A stretch of 64,000 bases of DNA from Glycine soja. Its lineage: Eukaryota; Streptophyta; Magnoliopsida; Fabales; Fabaceae. How positions within the stretch are numbered: the first letter of the stretch is position 1; every line of letters starts with the position of its first letter. Shown in pieces: positions 33,298 to 44,198 of the stretch. Made by a program: the position numbers and the translations under genes. The DNA is taken from assembly GCF_004193775.1 (NCBI RefSeq), contig NC_041006.1:24852388-24916387 (forward strand), in the 5' to 3' direction. The notes under the pieces are model-generated. The model did not search any database and was not told where the DNA came from. It worked only from the letters and a program-made list of their open reading frames with translations.

Positions 33298-34824
33298 TAA
33301 TCTAGCTCTGGCACACATTCGGTAAGGGCGTCGTAAAGCACATTCTTTCCTTTTGATTATAATGATTATAGTTCTGATTTCAAGGAAACAATGTGATGAG
33401 CAATGCCACCAATATGGAAAGAAAAATAAGCATGGATGTATGTTAATGATGCATTGTTGAAGTATTACGAATTTTACAAGGGAAATTCAGTAGAACATAG
33501 GGTTGAATCAATTCAGATTTTAATTAAAAAAATATTGTTTGTCATATATTGTCAAAGTGACACTGGAAATAAAACATGGATGTCAATAGTCCTTAATTTT
33601 TGTAAATCATTTAACTCACTCATGTGTTGGTAGTAGACAAAGAGGCGATGTAACTCGATCCATCTTTTGCCCCAACTTTTGCAAGTGGGTTACTTCCATA
33701 CTTGACCTTGACTTGATAAACCTTTCCTTAAAAACATGTGCTTGCCTATGTTTGCAAGAATAGAAACTCTGATTGCCAATACTTCGAAAACATCATAGAG
33801 ATGGATGACTAGGGCATACTTATGTTGTGCATGACAAATGTAATTATGAGATCGACATGAGACGCCCAAAAACCCATCATTTCCTAGTTAACAATGCATT
33901 AGGTACCAAGTTCAGGTGATTTTTAATCATTTTTTCCAAGATGTAAAATCCCAACATGGTTGGTTTATAGCCATCATCATGGTACCCAACACATGTAACT
34001 AAGAATGTGGTGTAAACTTCCATGCTTTATGGTGACTTTCTTTTGTTCTTTCTTTGTTTTTATTTTCTTCTTCTTTTTTGCAGAGGAAAATGCAAGGATC
34101 ATGCATGAGTGGACATAACATGCGAACAATTGAAATAGAATATATGCAGTTGGCAGAGCAAAAGCATGCTAAATGAAGATGTATGATAATGCAATGACTC
34201 ATGCAAATGCAATGCATGACTACGATAAATGATAAATGATAAATGCAGGAATGATATGTCCATTACGATGCCATGAAGAGATGCATGATGTAACAAAGGA
34301 ACAAGCCAGAGTGAGTTTGCTATACGCCCCCGAATTCAGGAACCTAATGGAAAGGATCCAAAAGTCCACTTCTAGTGATAATTCCCAAGGGTAGTTTCAT
34401 GTAACTTTACTGGCTTCTAGAGATATCATCCTCTTATGTAATACATTGGGCCGATAGGGACTATCACCGACAATGCATCACCAAAAGAGGAAAACTCTAG
34501 ATAAGGCTTCACTGTTATCAAGCAAGTCGGAGACCCAACATGACCACAGATCGACCTCCATTACTTATGGCTCACATAGACCCGAGTATAGGGCCTAATA
34601 TATCAATGTGTGTGCGAGGTGTAGGTGCCATGTGTGCGTAGAAAAAATATTTCTAACTATGGATGTAATCGATAGACAAACACACACCAAACACTACAAC
34701 ATAGCAAAGGTTATATACAAATATGGACAAAACAAAAAGATAAAAGGGAAATGGGAACATAAATAAAGAAGAAGTCATGATAAAAACATTGCACACTAAC
34801 TGAATAGCCTAACTCTCTAGCAGA
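33298..34824 (-). other. Ogre leader with ORF1 relic
   Basis: 34310-34824 matches the Ogre leader. A remnant of the ORF1 start (KGLSSQGQ-like, near 33690-33760) survives, but nearly all of ORF1 is deleted. Otherwise A/T-rich with no gene. Confidence 0.65.
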
Positions 34825-34990
34825 TCCCCAATGGAGTCGTCAACTGTCGCAACAAACCCTTTGACGGGAGGGCAAGGTGAGTTAAAAAAAAGTGTGTCTT
34901 CTCATGAAGAAAACGTGTGGAGTCGCCACCAACGTTTATTCGAGGGAAAATGTAAGAAAAAACAAAAAGGCAAAGGTCTGTGGATTTTGA
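34825..34990 (-). repeat. Degenerate tRNA-Arg PBS and LTR end fragment
   Basis: The PBS complement at 34825-34842 differs from the intact one at 5981-5998 by two bases. The LTR end follows at 34845 after the same 2-bp spacer and runs only about 145 bp before Athila-like sequence begins. Confidence 0.8.
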
Positions 34991-35345
34991 GAATGAGGGA
35001 TGGGTGTTTCATAGCATCGGGAATATTAAAATGAACAGTTATATCACCAAACTCCATATATAGTGTGCCTGCATATACATCTATCTTAGTTCTAGCAGTT
35101 TTCATAAAAGGTTTGCCTAGACTGATGGGAACTGATCCTTGAGAAAATCCCTCCTCCATATTCAAAACATAAAAATCAACAGGGAAATCAGTTCACCAAC
35201 TCTAACTAAGACATCCTCTATGAAACCAGCAGGATAGGCAACACTTCTATTAGCTAAATGAATCACCACATCAGTTGACTGCAAAGGACCAAGAGATAGA
35301 GAATTAAAAATAGACAAAGGCATAACACTAATAGAAGCTCCTAAA
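34991..35345 (-). pseudogene. Athila-like protease fragment
   Basis: Minus-strand frames give GASISVMPLSIFNSL and ANRSVAYPAGFIEDVLVRV, then EGFSQGSVPISLGKPFMKT and KIDVYAGTLYMEFGD, typical of the region after Athila gag. A frameshift lies near 35180. It is separated from its gag (41232-42192) by the element inserted at 35346-41231. Confidence 0.82.
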
Positions 35346-36306
35346 TGATGCAATCCTACCCCGTAAGGGCATTGGATAGAAAACTGCAAGTAGATTGGGC
35401 CAGATATGCAAGAGAAGGCCCTAGGGTTCTTATGAGCCTTAGGGTAGATTTCGGGCCCATGGGCTAAGTACGAGCCCACTTATCTTTGTAAATATTAGAT
35501 TAAGGTTTCATTATTTTTGGGCCTTGTATTTAGGGCTCCATAATGTAGGTAGGGTACCCTAGAAATATAGGATTTTTCAGCCCTTGTATTTTAGGGCACC
35601 TAGACTAGTTTTTGTATTAGGGGTAGTTTTGTAATTTCACATGCACTAAGTGGATATTTGATGTGTGTGGTTGGAAATAAATTTAATTGAATTGGTAGAA
35701 GCCCAATCCAATTAAATTTTAGAGGGGGAGGTGAGCATTTGCTTACTACACCCCATTGCCACATCATATAGTCACACTTTGTGCATGTCCTTCATGCTTT
35801 TCATGCCTCATGACACCTAAGCACACTTAGTGGAGAATCTTGGAATTGATCTTGGATTAGTGGGCTGAACCATAACTAAAATTCACTAATCATAATTAGT
35901 GAAATTTTGGCTCCAAAGTTTGGCTCCACAAATTCAATTTCAAATTCAAGTGAAATTTGAATTTCCCTCCAATTTTGTGTGACACTTAGGCTATAAATAG
36001 AGGTCATGTGTGTGCATTTTTTTCAACTTTGATCATTTGAATATTAACTTCAGATTTCAGAGCTCTTTTTGAGCACAAAATTTCGTGCTCTTCTCTCCCC
36101 CTCCCTTCATTCATCTCCTTCTTCCTCGAAGCTCTTATCCATGGCCTCCTATGGTGGTGAGCTTCTTCTAGACTTATCTTCTCCTTGAAGTGGCGTCTCC
36201 TCTCTCTCTTCCTTCTCCATTCCGCTGCCATTTATCTTCCAAGAAGCAAAGGAATCCATTGATGAAGAAGATCCTAGGCCTACAAGCTCCAATGGAGCTT
36301 GCATCA
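35346..36306 (+). repeat. 5' LTR of non-autonomous element 2 (type 2, 961 bp)
   Basis: TGATGCAATCC...GCTTGCATCA, with 8-bp terminal inverted repeats. TATAAATAG at about 35993-36001. After the first ~190 bp it is unlike the type-1 LTR of element 1. Confidence 0.93.
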
Positions 36307-38232
36307 TGTGGTATCAAGAGCATCTTCATCTAGGTGATGTTCTTTTGCTTCCTCTATCTTTTTGTTCGGTGAATTCTCTTTAATTCCTTGTTCTTCATCT
36401 TATTCTCCATGTATATCCTCCATTGTCTTGTGGTTTGGTGCTGTTTAGAGTAGATTAAAAAAAAAAACCGATTAAATCTTAGATCTACAATTGTTCTTGC
36501 ATTTCTATGGTTCAAATTTTGTAGATCTACTCTTGAATCTTGTTTTTGTGATTGATTTTAGGTTCTATCAATTTTCATTCATAATATTCTTGTGCTGAAC
36601 CTTTAGATCTAAATTTTGTTCAAAAATATTGATTAGAAAAAAAAACACAAAAATCTAAGTGTAAATCACTTAATCCATGTTGTCTTAGAGTCATGTTTAG
36701 TCATAGTAATTGTCACATTATGTTCTAAGTTTGTGTTGAATTTTATTTTGTTGATTGAATTCTAGATACATTTGTTCATGTATTCTTGTCATTCTTAGCC
36801 TATCTTTTGAATTTTGAGTCTAATTCATGCATGTTATTTAGTTCATAACATGTTCTAAATCAATTCCTAGAGGTAGTCTTGTTCTTGAACTTTTTTTTTT
36901 GCTTTCTAAGTTTCCTACATGATGCCTATGATGAAGTTGAGGTTTGGTGCTGAGTTGTGGCTGGATTTGTGAATCAAAATAAGTCTTAAGCTCTCTTTAA
37001 TTGTGTTACTCAAGATAATTGAGCATAAGCAAACACAAATTGTAACTATCCAAGCCTTAAGCAACACAAACACTACTCTTGATTTCTAGGTTGAAATCGC
37101 TGGTGCTGGCAGCTTGAACATACGAACTTGTATAAATTACTGGGAATTGGTCACTACGTTTTTTGAGCTGAAACTTTTACTGAATTTTCTAGACATCTGG
37201 AAAAAAATTATAAAAAAAGAACCAAGCGATTTGGATTAAAGGAAAAAATAAGAAAAATATTACAAGTTGGCAGAAAAATCAGTGTCCAGGAAAAAAAAAG
37301 AAAAGTGAAAGGAAAGTGTGCTTGTTGTTTTGGCTCAAAATTTGTTCTATAATTGGTGCCTATTTTATACCAATCCTAGTTCTGAAATTTCAATTGAAAA
37401 TTATTGTGAAAACAAGTGCCAAAACTAGAGGTTTCTTGAGTCTTTTTTTTTTAGTTTTTTCTACTCTACTCTAGAGCCATTCTAGGTTTCTCTTTGAGTC
37501 CTAGCTTGCTTTTTTGTGCTTTTCATTGCTTTAATTGTTGAATAATCCTTGGAAATTTGTCTTGTTAAAACTCTATTGGTTTAGCTTTCATTTCATTTTT
37601 TTTTGGTCTTTGGTTATTGCTTGTCTCTTTGTTTCCTTGCTTGTGAGTTGCCATATAGGGAATTGGAAAGGAGGATTGGTGCCATATCTTGAAGAATTTG
37701 AGTCCAGAAGCAAGGGGCCAACCACCTTAAGAGCTATTGGACTAAGAAGCACTCCAAATTGAGTGAAATACTAAAGATATAATAGCCACCACAATTGAGG
37801 ACTTTTTTTTTTTGTAATTTTGTAATTGGCAATTTGTTTTGCTTTCAAATTTTGTAACAAAAAGGCCTTTCATTGGAAGTAAGTTGGGAGCCTCCAATAG
37901 GTCACCCTACTTCCATTTGTGTGTAATAATTTTAGGCAATTTCCCCTTAGGATAGTGAGTGTTTTGTTGGGAACCTTAAATGAGGTCATCCAAACACTCT
38001 TAGGATCCGCCTAGTTTGCATTTCTTGCACTTTAATTTCTTGCTTATTTTCATAGTTTATTTCCTTTACCCTCCATTGTCAAACCGCCTAGATAGCTTGC
38101 CTTTTACCAATTAGTTTTTACCTTATCTTTCACACCTCTTTTAGTGTTTATTTTGGCTAGTTTCAACCATAGTTTCTTTTAGCTTTTGTTTTCAAACCCC
38201 CAACAAGAAAGAACCATAACTTAGGAACCAAC
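36307..38232 (+). other. PBS and leader of non-autonomous element 2
   Basis: TGGTATCAAGAGC (36309-36321) is an initiator-Met PBS with one extra A. The remaining ~1.9 kb is noncoding, collinear with 15375-17270. No other feature seen. Confidence 0.82.
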
Positions 38233-39945
38233 ATGAGTCTTCATTCTTCATCTAGTGTTAATGGTGAGGGTTCTACTCCTAAGGACCCCTTGTATAAGAT
38301 ATTAGATGAGTTGAGATCCCTTAAGTTGTGGAAAGAAAAACAAGAGAGAAAAGAAAAAGGTAAAAAAAGAGTGGAAGAAATAAGTCAAGATGAAAGAGAG
38401 AAAATAAGAGAGGAAGAAAGAAGAAAAATAATGAAAGAAATGAAAAGAGAAAAACATGTCTCCTATAGTAGTCATAACTCTTGCAAGAGCCTAAGTGAAG
38501 AACTTCGTGACTATTATGAAGGAAGGCATAGGTCACATCTTAGACCTCACTCCCATAGGAGAGAAAATGAAAGAAAGCCTCAAGAGGTTAACATTAAACT
38601 CCCATACTTCCATGGGAAGGACAATGTAGAGGCTAATTTAGATTGGGAAATAAGGGTAGAGCAACAACTTAAAAGGAAGTCTACTTCAAAATCTTATGGC
38701 TCTCACTCTTATCCAAAGAAAGACCAAGGTCAAGGAATCTTAGGGGTGAGACCTTCTAAGCCCAAAGATGATAAGGGTAAGACAATAGAAAAGCAACCCC
38801 TTAAGGCTAGTATGCAAGAGAAGACTAGCTCCATGAAGTGCTTTAAATGTCTTGGAAGAGGACACATTACTTCTCAATGCCCCACCAAGAAAACCATGAT
38901 TATGAGGGGCCAAGACATTTATAGTAGCCAAGATGAGGCTACTACTTCACCTTCCTCTAGTAAAAGTGAAGAAGCAAAAGGGGAAGAATCTAGTGAAGAG
39001 ATCTACCCCCAAGAAGAAGGACAACCTTTAATGGTTAAGGAGGAGTGTAAGGAGGTAAGTGTCTCCTCCAAGAGGTTAGCTAAGAAGGAAAGACATTTTG
39101 AAATAAAGACAAATATTAAAGAAATTTCCCTTCTTAGACAACCTCCACATTTTCTCCTTTGTAAAAAGACACTTGTTAGCATTGCCACATCTCTTAGGCT
39201 TGAGTTTATTCCTCAAGTAAAGGAGTTGTTGGATGAGGGTTTGGTTCGCAAGAGATTAAATCTTTGTGCTTTGTTGGTGCCCAAAATAGGTATTATTAGG
39301 CGCCAAATCCCAAAAATAGGTGGTGTGATGAATGCTTTGGGTGGTGCAACACTCTTTTGTAAAATCACTCGTGCACCCAACATCTTCATGATTTGTGTAC
39401 ATAAGGACTCGTTAGGTAGGTTTGTTCTTATTTTTAGTTTCAATACAAACTTAGGCACTCATATGGGACACCTTAGGTTTGTCATATGTTTTGGTAGGAA
39501 TAATCAACATGAAAATACAGAAAAAGGTATGCTCTATTGCTTTACTTTTCTTAATTTTTTAAATTGTGATCAAGGGGTTCCCATGAACCCTAAGAGAATA
39601 AAGGTCATTCCTGAGTGGCCCGCTCCACCAAGTGTAAGAAAAATTTGGGGTTTCCAAGACTTAACAAACTTTTACAAAAGGTTTGCCCCGTATTTTTCTA
39701 TACTTGTAGCACCACTCATTGAGTTGGTGAGGAACCATGTTCCTTCATGGGAAGATGCCCATGAAATGAGTTTTCAGACCTTACCTTACTTCAGCATACT
39801 AAACACCACTAATACATATGTTTTTGTTATTTTTACAGGTGTTGAGGGAAAAAGCCCAGAGTTTCAAGAACCTCGGGATTTGAGGTCAAATCCTTTTCAA
39901 GGGGGAGGGAATGATGCAATCCTACCCCGCAAGGGCATTGGATAG
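38233..39945 (+). CDS. Compressed gag/RT-relic protein of non-autonomous element 2
   Basis: 570 residues, open throughout, closely similar to the 587-residue protein at 17271. It has a Lys/Glu-rich helix near the N-terminus, a short Gag motif (LPYFHGKDNVEANLDWE), a zinc knuckle CFKCLGRGHITSQC, a Ser/Glu-rich linker, then RT edge pieces without the catalytic centre. The capsid core, protease, RNase H and integrase are missing at the same joints in both copies, so the deletions are ancestral. The C-terminal residues are encoded by the polypurine tract and LTR. It may bind element RNA through the knuckle (inference). Confidence 0.87.
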   Translation: MSLHSSSSVNGEGSTPKDPLYKILDELRSLKLWKEKQERKEKGKKRVEEISQDEREKIREEERRKIMKEMKREKHVSYSSHNSCKSLSEELRDYYEGRHRSHLRPHSHRRENERKPQEVNIKLPYFHGKDNVEANLDWEIRVEQQLKRKSTSKSYGSHSYPKKDQGQGILGVRPSKPKDDKGKTIEKQPLKASMQEKTSSMKCFKCLGRGHITSQCPTKKTMIMRGQDIYSSQDEATTSPSSSKSEEAKGEESSEEIYPQEEGQPLMVKEECKEVSVSSKRLAKKERHFEIKTNIKEISLLRQPPHFLLCKKTLVSIATSLRLEFIPQVKELLDEGLVRKRLNLCALLVPKIGIIRRQIPKIGGVMNALGGATLFCKITRAPNIFMICVHKDSLGRFVLIFSFNTNLGTHMGHLRFVICFGRNNQHENTEKGMLYCFTFLNFLNCDQGVPMNPKRIKVIPEWPAPPSVRKIWGFQDLTNFYKRFAPYFSILVAPLIELVRNHVPSWEDAHEMSFQTLPYFSILNTTNTYVFVIFTGVEGKSPEFQEPRDLRSNPFQGGGNDAILPRKGIG

Positions 39946-40627
39946 AAAACTGCAAGTAGATTGGGCCAGATATGCAAGAGAAGGCCCTAGGGTTCTTATG
40001 AGCCTTAGGGTAGATTTCGGGCCCATGGGCTAAGTACGAGCCCACTTATCTTTGTAAATATTAGATTAAGGTTTCATTATTTTTGGGCCTTGTATTTAGG
40101 GCTCCATAATGTAGGTAGGGTACCCTAGAAATATAGGATTTTTCAGCCCTTGTATTTTAGGGCACCTAGACTAGTTTTTGTATTAGGGGTAGTTTTGTAA
40201 TTTCACATGCACTAAGTGGATATTTGATGTGTGTGGTTGGAAATAAATTTAATTGAATTGGTAGAAGCAATGATGCAATCCTACCCCGCAAGGGCATTGG
40301 ATAGAAAACTGCAAGTAGATTGGGCCAGATATGCAAGAGAAGGCCCTAGGGTTCTTATGAGCCTTAGGGTAGATTTCGGGCCCATGGGCTAAGTACGAGC
40401 CCACTTATCTTTGTAAATATTAGATTAAGGTTTCATTATTTTTGGGCCTTGTATTTAGGGCTCCATAATGTAGGTAGGGTACCCTAGAAATATAGGATTT
40501 TTCAGCCCTTGTATTTTAGGGCACCTAGACTAGTTTTTGTATTAGGGGTAGTTTTGTAATTTCACATGCACTAAGTGGATATTTGATGTGTGTGGTTGGA
40601 AATAAATTTAATTGAATTGGTAGAAGC
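39910..40627 (+). repeat. 359-bp tandem duplication of the LTR head
   Basis: 39910-40268 (AATGATGCAATCC through GGTAGAAGC) is followed immediately by the same 359 bp at 40269-40627, the beginning of the complete 3' LTR. The two units look identical by eye. Only this end of element 2 has it. Confidence 0.92.
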
Positions 40628-41231
40628 CCAATCCAATTAAATTTTAGAGGGGGAGGTGAGCATTTGCTTACTACACCCCATTGCCACATCATATAGTCAC
40701 ACTTTGTGCATGTCCTTCATGCTTTTCATGCCTCATGACACCTAAGCACACTTAGTGGAGAATCTTGGAATTGATCTTGGATTAGTGGGCTGAACCATAA
40801 CTAAAATTCACTAATCATAATTAGTGAAATTTTGGCTCCAAAGTTTGGCTCCACAAATTCAATTTCAAATTCAAGTGAAATTTGAATTTCCCTCCAATTT
40901 TGTGTGACACTTAGGCTATAAATAGAGGTCATGTGTGTGCATTTTTTTCAACTTTGATCATTTGAATATTAACTTCAGATTTCAGAGCTCTTTTTGAGCA
41001 CAAAATTTCGTGCTCTTCTCTCCCCCTCCCTTCATTCATCTCCTTCTTCCTCGAAGCTCTTATCCATGGCCTCCTATGGTGGTGAGCTTCTTCTAGACTT
41101 ATCTTCTCCTTGAAGTGGCGTCTCCTCTCTCTCTTCCTTCTCCATTCCGCTGCCATTTATCTTCCAAGAAGCAAAGGAATCCATTGATGAAGAAGATCCT
41201 AGGCCTACAAGCTCCAATGGAGCTTGCATCA
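40271..41231 (+). repeat. 3' LTR of non-autonomous element 2 (961 bp)
   Basis: Complete type-2 LTR, ending GCTTGCATCA at 41231, followed by the target duplication CTAAA. TATAAATAG at about 40918-40926. Confidence 0.93.
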
Positions 41232-42192
41232 CTAAATCTAGCATGGCATTGTCAAACTTACTATTCCCTATAATACAAGGTATGCAGAATGTACCTGGAT
41301 CCTTACATTTTTCAGGGATTAGGGGAACAGATTTACCAATCAATGCGGAGACATTTATGCCCATGCTAATTCTTTCACTTCCTTTAAGCTTCCGCTTATG
41401 AGTGCACAGCTCTTTCAAGAATTTAGCATATCTTGGAATTTGCTTTATTGCATCCAGCAGAGGTATGTTTACCTCTACTCTTCTAAATGTTTCCAAGATC
41501 TCCTTCTCTGCCTCTTCCATTTTTTTGTTTGAAATTGCTTTTGGAGGGAATGGAAGAGGGATATGCCACAGTTGTAAGTCAGAATTACCAGTAGAAGATT
41601 CACCTACATAGAAATTGTTAGGAAACTTAGCCAGGTCATCCCAGCTCATGATGGACCTTGGAGCAAGGTAATATAGCCAGTCCTTTGCCACTCCCTCTAA
41701 AGAATGAGGAAAGGCCTTCAGAAAGATGTGATCTTCTTGGACATCTGGAGGTTTCATGGTGGAGCAGACAATATGGAATTCTTTCAGATGTTTATGAGGG
41801 TCTTTACCTGAAAGACCATGAAACTTGGGCAACAAGTGGATCAGTCTAGTTTTAAGAACTTATGGGACATCCTTATCATGGTATTGAATGCACAAGCTTT
41901 CATAAGTGAAATCAGGTGCAGCCATTTCCCTTAGAGTCCTCTCACGAGGTGGAGGTTGAGCCATATTTTGAGAATGTTCAAAATCAGAATGCTCAAAATT
42001 AGGATGTTCAAAATTACCAACCATAGAATGCTCAGACTCACCAATAACAGAATGCTCAGGATGCTCAAAAGGTACAAAATGTTTGAAATGTTAAGGGTAA
42101 TCAAGATGCACACTGTGCCTAACTAATCTATGAAATGTCGTATCTATTTCAGGATCAAAGGGTTGTAAGTCACTTGGATTGCCTCTAGTCAT
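41232..42192 (-). pseudogene. gag: Athila-like gag, disrupted
   Basis: The ATG at 42192 begins MTRGNPSDLQPFDPEIDTTF. The capsid core LPKFHGLSGKDPHKHLKEF, KDWLYYLAPRSIMSWDDL and the later KQIPRYAKFLKELC are typical of Athila-lineage Gag as I know it. In-frame stops lie near 42090 and 41860, and a large part of the core-to-linker region is missing. The left end is the target site of element 2, and the gene resumes as protease at 35345. Confidence 0.85.
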
Positions 42193-42450
42193 GCACCATA
42201 TGCAGAAGTTCATGTGTTTCTCAGACAAGGCAAAAGAGGTGGGTTAAAACTACAGCTATACTTAAACAATATCCAAATGAGCTGAAATTTTGTGAGCAAC
42301 ACCCTAAAATCATTAAAAGATAGCACAAAAATTTTTAGACAAAAATTCAAAGTCTAACTATGGAAACTACCTAAGGAAAGTTTAGAAAAATTAAACAATA
42401 AAACTTGAAAAATAAAAAAAAACTAGTAAACAGGCGATTTTGGCTAGTTA
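42193..42450 (-). other. Athila-like leader fragment
   Basis: A-rich noncoding DNA upstream of the Athila-like gag. It meets the truncated Ogre-C gag near 42450. Confidence 0.6.
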
Positions 42451-44018
42451 GAGACCTCAGCCGACCTCATCGCCAACCAGATAGCTGTGATATGTCCTGG
42501 GAAGATCTACCAGCCTCCTTTCCCAAAGTGGTATAACCCTGACGCAACCTGCGCATACCATGGGAAAACCCCGGGTCACTCCATCGAAAAATGCCTGGCC
42601 CTTAAATACTAGGTCCAACATTTGATAGACGCCAGATGGCTGACGTTCCAAGAGGATCGGCCCAACGTGAAAACAAACCCACTCGCCAATCATGGTGGGG
42701 GAGCAGTTAATGCCATCGAGTCGGGTAGGCCGCATATATGTATGCAGTCCGCAGATGAGGGAAGTTTTGGAAGGCCTAAGCCTTTGGTGGTATATTTCAC
42801 CAGAGACATAGCTCCCCAAATGCCCCGATACCCCTCGGTAGTTAAACCTGTTCCGTTTCCGTACCAAAATAGTCACGCAGTTCCGTGGAGGTATGCGCCT
42901 CCAAGCAAAAGGAAGGAAAAAGCCTCCGACATCAGCTCGTTGTCGGCCAAGGTAACCAATATCACGGGGCTGAGCGGTGTGACCCGCAGCGGTCGCGTGT
43001 TCACACCCCCTGACCTGCCGACACAACCCGCAAACGTTAAAGGGAAGGCAAAGATAGCGGAAGAACAAAATGACAAAACGATCCCCACTCTGAACGATAA
43101 TATTCTAGTAAAAGGTCTTTCAGAGAAAAAGGATGGTTGTGGCAAGAAAGAAGTATCGTTAGAGGAGGTAGGCGAGTTCCTCCGCATTATTCAGCAAAGC
43201 GAGTTCAAGGTTATTGAGAAGCTCAACAAAACCCCGGTCAGAGTCTCTCTTTTGGAACTGCTCATGAGCTCTGAGCCTCATCGGGCTATGCTAGTAAAGG
43301 TCTTGAACGAAGCTCATGTAGCCCAAGACATCTTCGTAGAAGGCTTTGGAGGGCTCGTCAATAACATCACCGCCAACAACTATCTCGCCTTCGCTAAAGG
43401 AGAAATCCTTGTCGAGGGGAGAGGGCATAACAGGGCTTTGCATGTGCCAGTCAAATGCATGGACCACGTCGTGGCCAAGGTACTCATCGATAATGGTTCC
43501 AGTTTAAACGTAATGCCCAAAAGCACGTTGGAGAAATTGCCGTTTAATGCCTCCTATCTAAGGCCAAGTTCTATGGTGGTCCGTGCCTTCGACGGCAGCC
43601 GCCGAGAGGTGAGGGGAGAGATCGACCTCCTTGAACAGATAGACCCCCATACCTGTCAGGTTAGCTTCCAAGTAATGGATATTAACCCGGCTTACAGCTC
43701 TCTTTTGGGATGCCCGTGGATCCACTCGGTGGGAGTCGTTACCTCTACACTCTACCAAAAACTGAAGTTTGTAGTAGAGGGGCATTTGGTCAATGTGTCG
43801 GGGGAGGAAGACATCTTGGTAAGTTGCCCGTCCTCTATGCCATATGTGGTAAGTAGGAGCTTTATAAGTGCGGGTCTAGGACACGAAGGCCAAGTCATTG
43901 CGATATGCGAGGATGACTCTCTGAGTGGGTCGGATTTGGTATGACCATGCCCTCCTGATTTCCGACTAGGAAATTGGCGAGTGGAGGAGCGCCCGGGCAT
44001 TTACGCGACAAGCATAAT
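42451..44018 (+). pseudogene. gag-pro: Ogre-C gag (C-terminal) and protease
   Basis: Begins in the pre-knuckle region (DLIANQIAV). The knuckle-like motif Cys-x2-His-x5-His-x4-Cys is at about 42550-42595. A TAG at 42610-42612 replaces a sense codon. Protease motif LIDNGSSLNVMP with Asp codon 43489-43491. A TGA at 42942+1000, i.e. 43942-43944, stops the frame before the intron donor, where Ogre-B reads through. After it the frame continues (PCPPDFRLGNWRVEERP) to the donor at 44019. Confidence 0.87.
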
Positions 44019-44198
44019 GTAACCCTTTGTGGCTTTTAAACTCTACGGTTGGGCCTAGGCTTTAGAGTTTCCTTTTGTTAAGGTTTTATGTCTTTTGTTC
44101 CTGAATTTATAATATAAAGATCTTTCTTCATCTGTTCCTGTGCCTCTACCCATTCTCATTCATTTGAATGTTTATTTTCTTTACGCTTAAAACGCCAG
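44019..44198 (+). other. Ogre intron between protease and RT (180 bp)
   Basis: Donor AAT|GTAACC and acceptor CGCCAG|ATCC. Phase is kept: two bases before plus one after form a codon and the next codons (TCC GAC GAC GAG) open the pol frame. Identical length to 21539-21718. Confidence 0.85.

Larger units (their letters stand above)
35346..41231 (+). mobile_element. Non-autonomous Ty3/gypsy element 2 (SNRE-like), complete and young
   Basis: 5' LTR 35346-36306 and 3' LTR 40271-41231 are both 961 bp; I saw a single difference (35363-35366 region, GTAAGG against GCAAGG). The target duplication CTAAA is at 35341-35345 and 41232-41236. It sits between protease and gag of an Athila-like element. The 3' side carries an extra 359-bp tandem copy of the LTR head (39910-40268). 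It has no enzymes of its own. Confidence 0.95.

Noticed and set aside
42457..43068. 203-aa minus-strand frame, and a 188-aa one at 44548-45114
   Set aside because: Shadows of the gag-protease and RT coding strand.
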